A stretch of 64,000 bases of DNA from Medicago truncatula (lineage: Eukaryota; Streptophyta; Magnoliopsida; Fabales; Fabaceae): assembly GCF_003473485.1 (NCBI RefSeq), contig NC_053042.1, positions 54,275,762-54,339,761 on the forward strand, read 5' to 3'. Shown here in pieces: positions 58,394-64,000 of the stretch; the stretch's first letter is position 1; each line of letters starts with the position of its first letter. The position numbers were made by a program, and so were the translations under genes. Under the pieces are notes generated by a model, which saw nothing but the letters and a program-made list of their open reading frames with translations, did no database searches and was not told the origin of the DNA.

Positions 58394-61300
58394 ATGGGAT
58401 CTGAAGCTGCTATGGCTCCGGAATGGGCATCGGAGGCTTGCATAATGGGAATCGACGAAGCTGGAAGAGGTCCTGTTCTTGGTCCTATGGTCTATGGTTG
58501 TTTATACTGTCCTCGCTCCTACCAAAAAACCCTTTCTACTTTGAGTTTCGCAGGTAGGTTCTCTCATCTTCTTTCTCTATTCTCATTTTTATATTCTTCT
58601 TCCATTGCCATAGCTTTGAATTTTAATTATAATTTTTGCAAATTCATTAGTTTTGGCTTCTTTAAAATAGGTGTGTTTGGTGTCTGAAATGGCACTACAC
58701 ATGTGGTTATATTCCTTTTTAAATTATTGCCACTGTTTATGTGGTTATATTTTTTCAAACGACACATACAAATAGGACATGTAAACCGTCAAATTCAAGC
58801 TGCGTGGTTGAAATCGTGGAGTATCTTAAGTGTTTCATGTGATACGAAAGTACTACTCAAGTGTAAGTGAAAAATTTATCTGAGACCAACGATGTTGTAT
58901 GGGACAGTGTTGGGCTGTCAAGGATCAACACAGAGATAAATTAGACGAGATATGATTAGAAATGACAACATTGAAAAAAGAGTTCAGGCAGCACCTACAT
59001 TAGAAAAGATGGTGAAAACTAGGATTTGGTGGTTTGAGCTTGTAGACGTTGTAGTAAGGAGAGTAGATCAAATGGAGGATAATCAGATCAGTCGAGGCAG
59101 AGGTAGACTTAAGAAAACTATTAAGATAAATCTAGAGATTATTGAGTTGGATAAAAATATGGTATATGATAGAGCATTATGACATCATTTGATCAATGTA
59201 GTCGATTCTACTTAGCGGGATAAGGCTTGATTGTTGTTGTTGTTGTTGCTGTTGTCTATGTCTCATTATCCTGTCTGTGTCAATGCTACATAGCACACGA
59301 GTTCATCCATAATGAACTAATGGTAGTAGTATCATACACATACTCAGAAATGTACAACTTATGTATAGGCATTTTAGACTCAGTGTCACATTTGTATCTT
59401 TGTTGGAACAGATTCTAAGACACTGAAAGAAGAGAAGAGGGAAGAATTGTTTGAAATTTTGAAAGCCAATGATTCTATTGGATGGGCTGTTGATGTCATT
59501 GACCCAAAGGAACTCTCGTCCAAAATGCTCAAGAAGTAAACAAATAAACCTTAGTCCTTTTGTTTTTGCTGTTTTTGTGTTTTTCTTTTCAATTTAATGA
59601 TGGTTTTTCCTTATTGTAATTTTTCACAGGAATAAGATAAACTTGAATGAGATATCACACGACTCTGCCATGGGTCTCGTTGATAGGGTGCTCAAAATGG
59701 GAGTGCTTCTAACTGAGGTAAACATTTTCCCAACATATTTTAAAGGGAAGGACCTTTCCCAGCTCTAACATGACTTCGGATGTACACATTAAAATAAACG
59801 CAAATTTTGTGCCAACAAAATATGTCATATGGATATGTACACTTCTTATAAGTACTTGGGTTGTAATATTAAGTTGATAATTAAATTATTACAGAGATGT
59901 GAAATGTATAGTTTGGGCTCTTCAGGTTTATATTGATACAGTTGGAGATCCAGGGAAATATGAAGCGAAGCTGTCTAAAAATTTTCCATCTATCAAATTT
60001 GTGGTTGCAAAGAAGGCTGATAGTCTTTATCCTGTTGTCAGTGGTGCAAGTATAGTTGCAAAGGTACCTAACTCTTCCTTGTAGAATTTCCTGCACTGAG
60101 AAGTTTTACCATCTACCTGCAACCTTTAATCCAACCTTTCAGGTCACAAGAGATCGAGCTATAAGAGATTGGGTGCTTGATGAGTCTGCTGATAACATTC
60201 ACAGGAAGTTTGGCTCTGGCTATCCTGGAGGTGAGTAGGTCATGACTCACGAGTAAATCTCATATGATGTCTATTATTCAGATTAACATTGTAATTACAA
60301 TAAATATGGTTATGTTTTCGTTTGTGTAGATCCTGCAACCAAGTCTTGGCTAGAAGATCACAAACATTCTATCTTTGGTTTTCCAACATTGGTCAGGTTT
60401 AGTTGGGGAACTTGCAGCTCTTATTTTAAAGGTGGCACTGAAGTCTTATGGTAAGCATGTTTATTTTGAGTTTTCAGTTTTCAAAACATTTTCCGGTATC
60501 ATTTATTGTTTCTTGCACAAAACTTTGAAAACAAGAAATAAAGCGAAGACGAAGTGGAACTTTTCAAATTAAAATTGAAAATAGGAAGTGAAAACACATA
60601 ATGAAAACAGAAACCAAATAGGCCCCGAGTTTTTGATTTGTTCAGCATATTCTTGTTTTTGATTTGTTTTCTATGCTTTCCACGGCGTGTTTGAACTAGG
60701 CTGGCAGGTGCAGCTGACTATCATTAATCATTCCATGTTAATGTTGACATACTGCTAGGTGCTTTTTATAACCATCATAAGTAGCTTAACTGCTCAAGTC
60801 AGACGTTGAGTCGAGTTCATTTGCTTTCCATAGTTTACGGGCTTCAAGATTCATTTGCTTCCAGAATAGCAATATCAAATCAAAGCCAATCCCACGTTTG
60901 TAATTTTTGGAATTTGCTCCTCTTGAGCTGTAAAAGTAATTTTATTTTAAGATTAAAGAATTTATCTTAGTTGAAACTTTTGTTTCTGGGATAAGATTTT
61001 TGATTTAGACTTCTGTTAACTTTGATCCAAATTCCACTAACTTCATGTTATCCATTTTCTCCCCACTTAAGTAAAAATACGATAATTTTAAAAATTCAAA
61101 AGTGTATTTGAAACATGCAATAATCCTGAAGGCTGTAGGTATTATGCTTGGATTTATTATCTTCCAGTCTTCTCTTACAAACTTTGAGCTTGAAGCATGA
61201 ACAATGTATGGGACCCCCCACCCCACAAAATGATATATTTCTCATGAAAGATGAAGGACGAAATTAAATTCCATTATGTATATGCGAAAAACTACTTTTT

Positions 61301-61567
61301 TTTTTTCTTTCCTCCATTTTTATGTTCCAAGTGTTACGTGCTAGGCGTTTATGCTTATTTATCTGTTAAAACTCGGACTTTTTTTATAGGGAGTCTGACT
61401 TGGATGAAGATGGTGGCAGCAATAATAATAATGGCAAGAGGCAATTGAAATTAAACAATTTGGGTTTCACCACATCCAAGAGAAGAACCGAAGAAATAGA
61501 ATCAAGTGGTAAAGGGCGTTCTAGGTTTTTTCAGGCTCGGAAACTTGAGCACCTCACTCATTTCTAA
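58394..61567 (+). CDS. RNASEH2A: Ribonuclease H2 subunit A
   Basis: Coding exons 58394-58553, 59412-59535, 59630-59717, 59926-60063, 60143-60230, 60330-60450 and 61390-61567 (all GT/AG) give 298 residues; Arabidopsis RNASEH2A is about 296. It is the catalytic subunit of the nuclear RNase H2 complex, which cuts RNA in RNA/DNA hybrids and removes single ribonucleotides from DNA. The catalytic acidic residues are present: D21-E22 in [14 protein letters not shown]156 in [18 protein letters not shown], and D174 in VTRDRA. The C-terminal part (from about 240) has an acidic then Asn-rich stretch ([12 protein letters not shown]) and a basic tail ending HLTHF. An upstream in-frame GTG at 58388 is not a plant start; the ATG at 58394 is used. 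Intron 1 holds a LINE 3' end. Intact. Confidence 0.95.
58880..59256 (+). mobile_element. LINE 3'-end fragment in RNASEH2A intron 1
   Basis: The translated stretch reads [21 protein letters not shown], then RGRGRLKKT and [11 protein letters not shown]. It matches the C-terminal tail of plant LINE reverse transcriptases (usual form RWFGHVRRR, RGRPKKT, MVYDR, WRHLIHVADP). It is followed by a (TTG)n tail at about 59229-59255, as in RTE-type LINEs. It is 5'-truncated and in the same orientation as the gene. The remaining frame is open for 76 codons, but the fragment is non-autonomous. Confidence 0.85.
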
Positions 61568-61770
61568 AAATGATGCCTGATTGTTGTCTTTGCATTATCA
61601 AAGTAATTTATAGCTATTTGAAATTTTAGAATATTGGAGAGCATTTTGTGTACATACATATGCTTTGTATGATGATTCTCTCGCACCCAGTCTAACTAGA
61701 TGTGTACTAGTGTTGAGTTAATTTAATTAGTTTGATTGATATATGTTGAATTTTAATCCACCTTGGACAT

Positions 61771-61849
61771 TTTTTTTTGTTGGTGGTGGCCGGGATTCGA
61801 ACCCTGGACCTTGCATATATTATGCATTGTCCTTACCAACTGAGCTAAG
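61771..61849 (-). mobile_element. Short tRNA-derived SINE / tRNA-like retroposon
   Basis: Minus-strand reading gives box A TAGCTCAGTTGG and box B GGTTCGAATCC, then CGGCCACCACC and an A-rich tail. The whole unit is only 79 bp. It is flanked by a perfect 9-bp duplication CTTGGACAT (61762-61770 and 61850-61858). It is the same family as 5477-5566 and better preserved. Confidence 0.88.
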
Positions 61850-61858
61850 CTTGGACAT

Positions 61859-62494
61859 CTGAATGGAGTGATTGAATTAGTTGACTTTTATGTTTCTTGT
61901 GTGGATTGTTATTTTCTTCTTTTTAGCTTTCAGCTCCTTTTATTCAACTGAAAAAATACATTCATGTGCAAAAAGCACAGGAAACGGCACCATGATTTGG
62001 AAGAAAATAACAAAAACAATATTCCGAGCATGAAAAAATCTGAATATATTATGCACGGAAATTTTGCTGGACAGCTTTAATAGTACTTAAGATGAACATT
62101 AATGATCTGTATAAACTGTTACATTCAACTTGCAAACACTGCCCAACGAAACCACTTATGAAAAATGATAATATTTGTACAAAGTTGTTTCAGTTATAAT
62201 TGTGCATCATGGTACTGCCTATCCAATATGTATCTTTCAGATTACAACTGCTGATCAGTAAACAAGTCAGCACCTTCTGCCCACATGAAATCTGCAGACT
62301 TTATTGCCTTTCTATGATTTTGATTTGATATTTTGAGTATGTAAACATTCCTTGATACATTTTGCATAGTGTTACAAATTCTAACTGAACAAAACACATC
62401 ACTCAATTTCAGGGCACTGGAAAACATAACTGTATAAAAGAACGTGTAAGTGTGTAACAGTTGCATAGCATATACTGAACTAGTTCTGCACTTC
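61859..62494. other. Spacer and 3' flank of the minus-strand gene
   Basis: Spacer between two convergent genes. No repeat or gene recognised; it probably contains the 3' untranslated region of the gene ending at 62495. Confidence 0.4.
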
Positions 62495-64000
62495 CTATGT
62501 TAACCAAACAATCAGCATAAGAGGATAGACTAAGACCAACATAAGCGTGGAAGAGAATTTGATTTTGTTGAGGTTGCAGTCAGCAGCACTATGATGACTC
62601 GGAGGCTGGTGGTTTTTATTTGCAGCACCGGCTGCATAAACAGGTATAACTGCTCCTCCTCCATGTGATTGGCCACCATGACCGCCTCCTCCATGAATAC
62701 CACCTCCTTCCATTTTACTTACATATATTGCCTTATCTTCTAACTTGCTCTTCTGCACAAATTCTATCAACAAAACTCTTATTAAGGTATTTACTCACGG
62801 ACTTCTGTTTCTTAAACATGCTTAAGAAAGAAACTAACAATGCTTTTTCCTCAAGTATTTCGCTTGTAAATAAAACATCATGCATTGTTAAAAAAATGTG
62901 CAGTTCAGAAGAAATCACGTGGTTAATTACTTATTACAAATACTCATGCACATCCATCCCTGTCCACTTATAAGCACTATAACTATACTCCCTTCTTATG
63001 TTGAAGTATGAACTGTAAAATGGATCATTTCATATAGGAATCTCAAATCACTCTTAAAAAGTATCATTAAATCTCTTTCACCTTACAAATTTTCAGTTAT
63101 TAAAGGGTTGTGCAATGAGATTTGAACTAGTCGTACAAAAGCATATTGGTGCTGAAAATGACTACATAATTAGGTAATGGATTCCTACCAGTATCTTTTA
63201 AACCCACTCTTTGTTCTAAGCAATCCACATCAAAATTCAAATTTCTTGTCATGCAAAGGAATCTTTCTACCTTATAGCATCTGAATATTTTACTAGTGGG
63301 AGACAAAGAGTTTAAAGGAAGATAACAATCAATGTGCTTAAAGTTTGCCTCTTCCATTTTAAATCAAACTAGGTATCTTGTTCCTGTTGATACCTGAATA
63401 CAATTTCTTTCACCTATGATCAAGATCAAAGAATCTATAAGCACTCACCCTCATTCTATATTCCAGAGAATCAGGAAAAGGGGCCTGTAATAGAATTGAA
63501 ATAATGTTATAGGGTTTAATAAAAAAGGTCTCTGATCGCGATTTGAACTGCAACATCAACTTTTTTAATATCTCTACGACCACCACGCAACTGCAATCAT
63601 CAAGGATTGTGATGCAACTGGTATACCTCAATTTAAACCATCACCTATACTTAGCCACCAGAAATCTGATACAGAAGTAACATGTTTTTTCTTTTTCAAA
63701 TGGAACTTCAAAAAATCTCCAAAGATATATATGTGTTTCAAAACAATCAGTTTATGCATGTGCAGTCTATATCAAACTGTTTCATTCATTTCTTGCAATC
63801 TAGACATCCTACTGTTTTGTTCTTAATCCTAGGTTTACTTTGAGATGGAGATGATTGTTAGCAGACAAACAGCATGCAACCCACAAATGTGGTGACACAA
63901 TAATTCACTAGGAAACCTTTTGTATGTGTTTAAAATAGAAAGAACAAAAGAAGCTAGAAATATGATATGTTATATGTAGTACCTGCAGGCAAGATGTTCT
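62495..64000 (-). CDS. Glycine-rich protein with hydrophobic C-terminus, partial
   Basis: Three coding exons fit together in one frame: 63983-64000 (continues past the window edge; ends SCLQ), 63449-63484 (APFPDSLEYRMR) and 62495-62752, with GT/AG borders. The last exon (85 residues) has a charged start (KSKLEDKAIYV), a Gly/His-rich stretch (GGGIHGGGGHGGQSHGGG), a short spacer (PVYAAGAANKNHQPPSHHSA), then a hydrophobic tail of about 20 residues (LMLVLVYPLMLIVW) ending at the stop. The tail looks like a C-terminal membrane anchor or GPI-attachment signal. I do not recognise the family. The N-terminal exons are outside the window, so function and localisation cannot be given. Confidence 0.65.

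Overview
This window is plant nuclear DNA, most likely from a cool-season legume related to Medicago or Trifolium. That is inferred from AT-rich intron-bearing genes, plant-type proteins (VAMP727, FAD2, cytosolic RPS27, RNase H2A, delta-COP), and repeats typical of legume genomes: fold-back MITEs, tRNA-derived SINEs and TGTAACACCC-type Ty3/gypsy LTRs. There is no prokaryotic or organellar signature.

Layout: 1-3.2 kb is repeat-rich (Stowaway and Mutator-type MITEs, a 59-bp tandem repeat). 3.2-4.35 kb holds a single-exon FAD2 oleate-desaturase gene whose start codon is lost and which carries a one-base frameshift. 6.65-9.84 kb is an intact five-coding-exon VAMP727 gene (+). 12.7-38 kb is a tandem cluster of three delta-COP (coatomer subunit delta) genes, all on the minus strand. 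Copy A (12.7-18.3 kb) is a decayed pseudogene. Copies B (19.2-24.5 kb) and C (32.6-37.8 kb) both have complete eleven-coding-exon frames and are near-identical, because a roughly 12-kb block (5' end of A + B + an upstream transposon) was duplicated recently.

Directly upstream of B (and therefore of C) sits a Mutator-like DNA transposon with a perfect 9-bp target-site duplication (TSD) and a decayed plant-mobile-domain (PMD) gene. After the block duplication each arm received its own LTR insertion, now a solo LTR (25.9-28.4 kb and 38.3-40.2 kb). The right end of the second arm is replaced by a broken Ty3/gypsy chromovirus remnant lacking its 5' half (40.9-45.8 kb).

45.8-50.2 kb is an island of MITEs. 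The right third carries an HHE/hemerythrin-like protein gene (50.6-52.6 kb, +), a 40S ribosomal protein S27 gene with telo-box and site II promoter motifs (55.2-56.3 kb, +), an RNase H2 subunit A gene (58.4-61.6 kb, +) with a LINE 3' end in intron 1, and the 3' end of an unrecognised glycine-rich, hydrophobic-tailed protein gene (62.5 kb to beyond the window edge, -).

The genes are unrelated housekeeping or trafficking functions and form no operon or cluster, apart from the delta-COP tandem array. The most notable material is the delta-COP duplication history with promoter displacement, the PMD-carrying Mutator-like element, and a dense set of small fold-back elements that share GG(C/G)TTAA-type ends and 9-bp TSDs.
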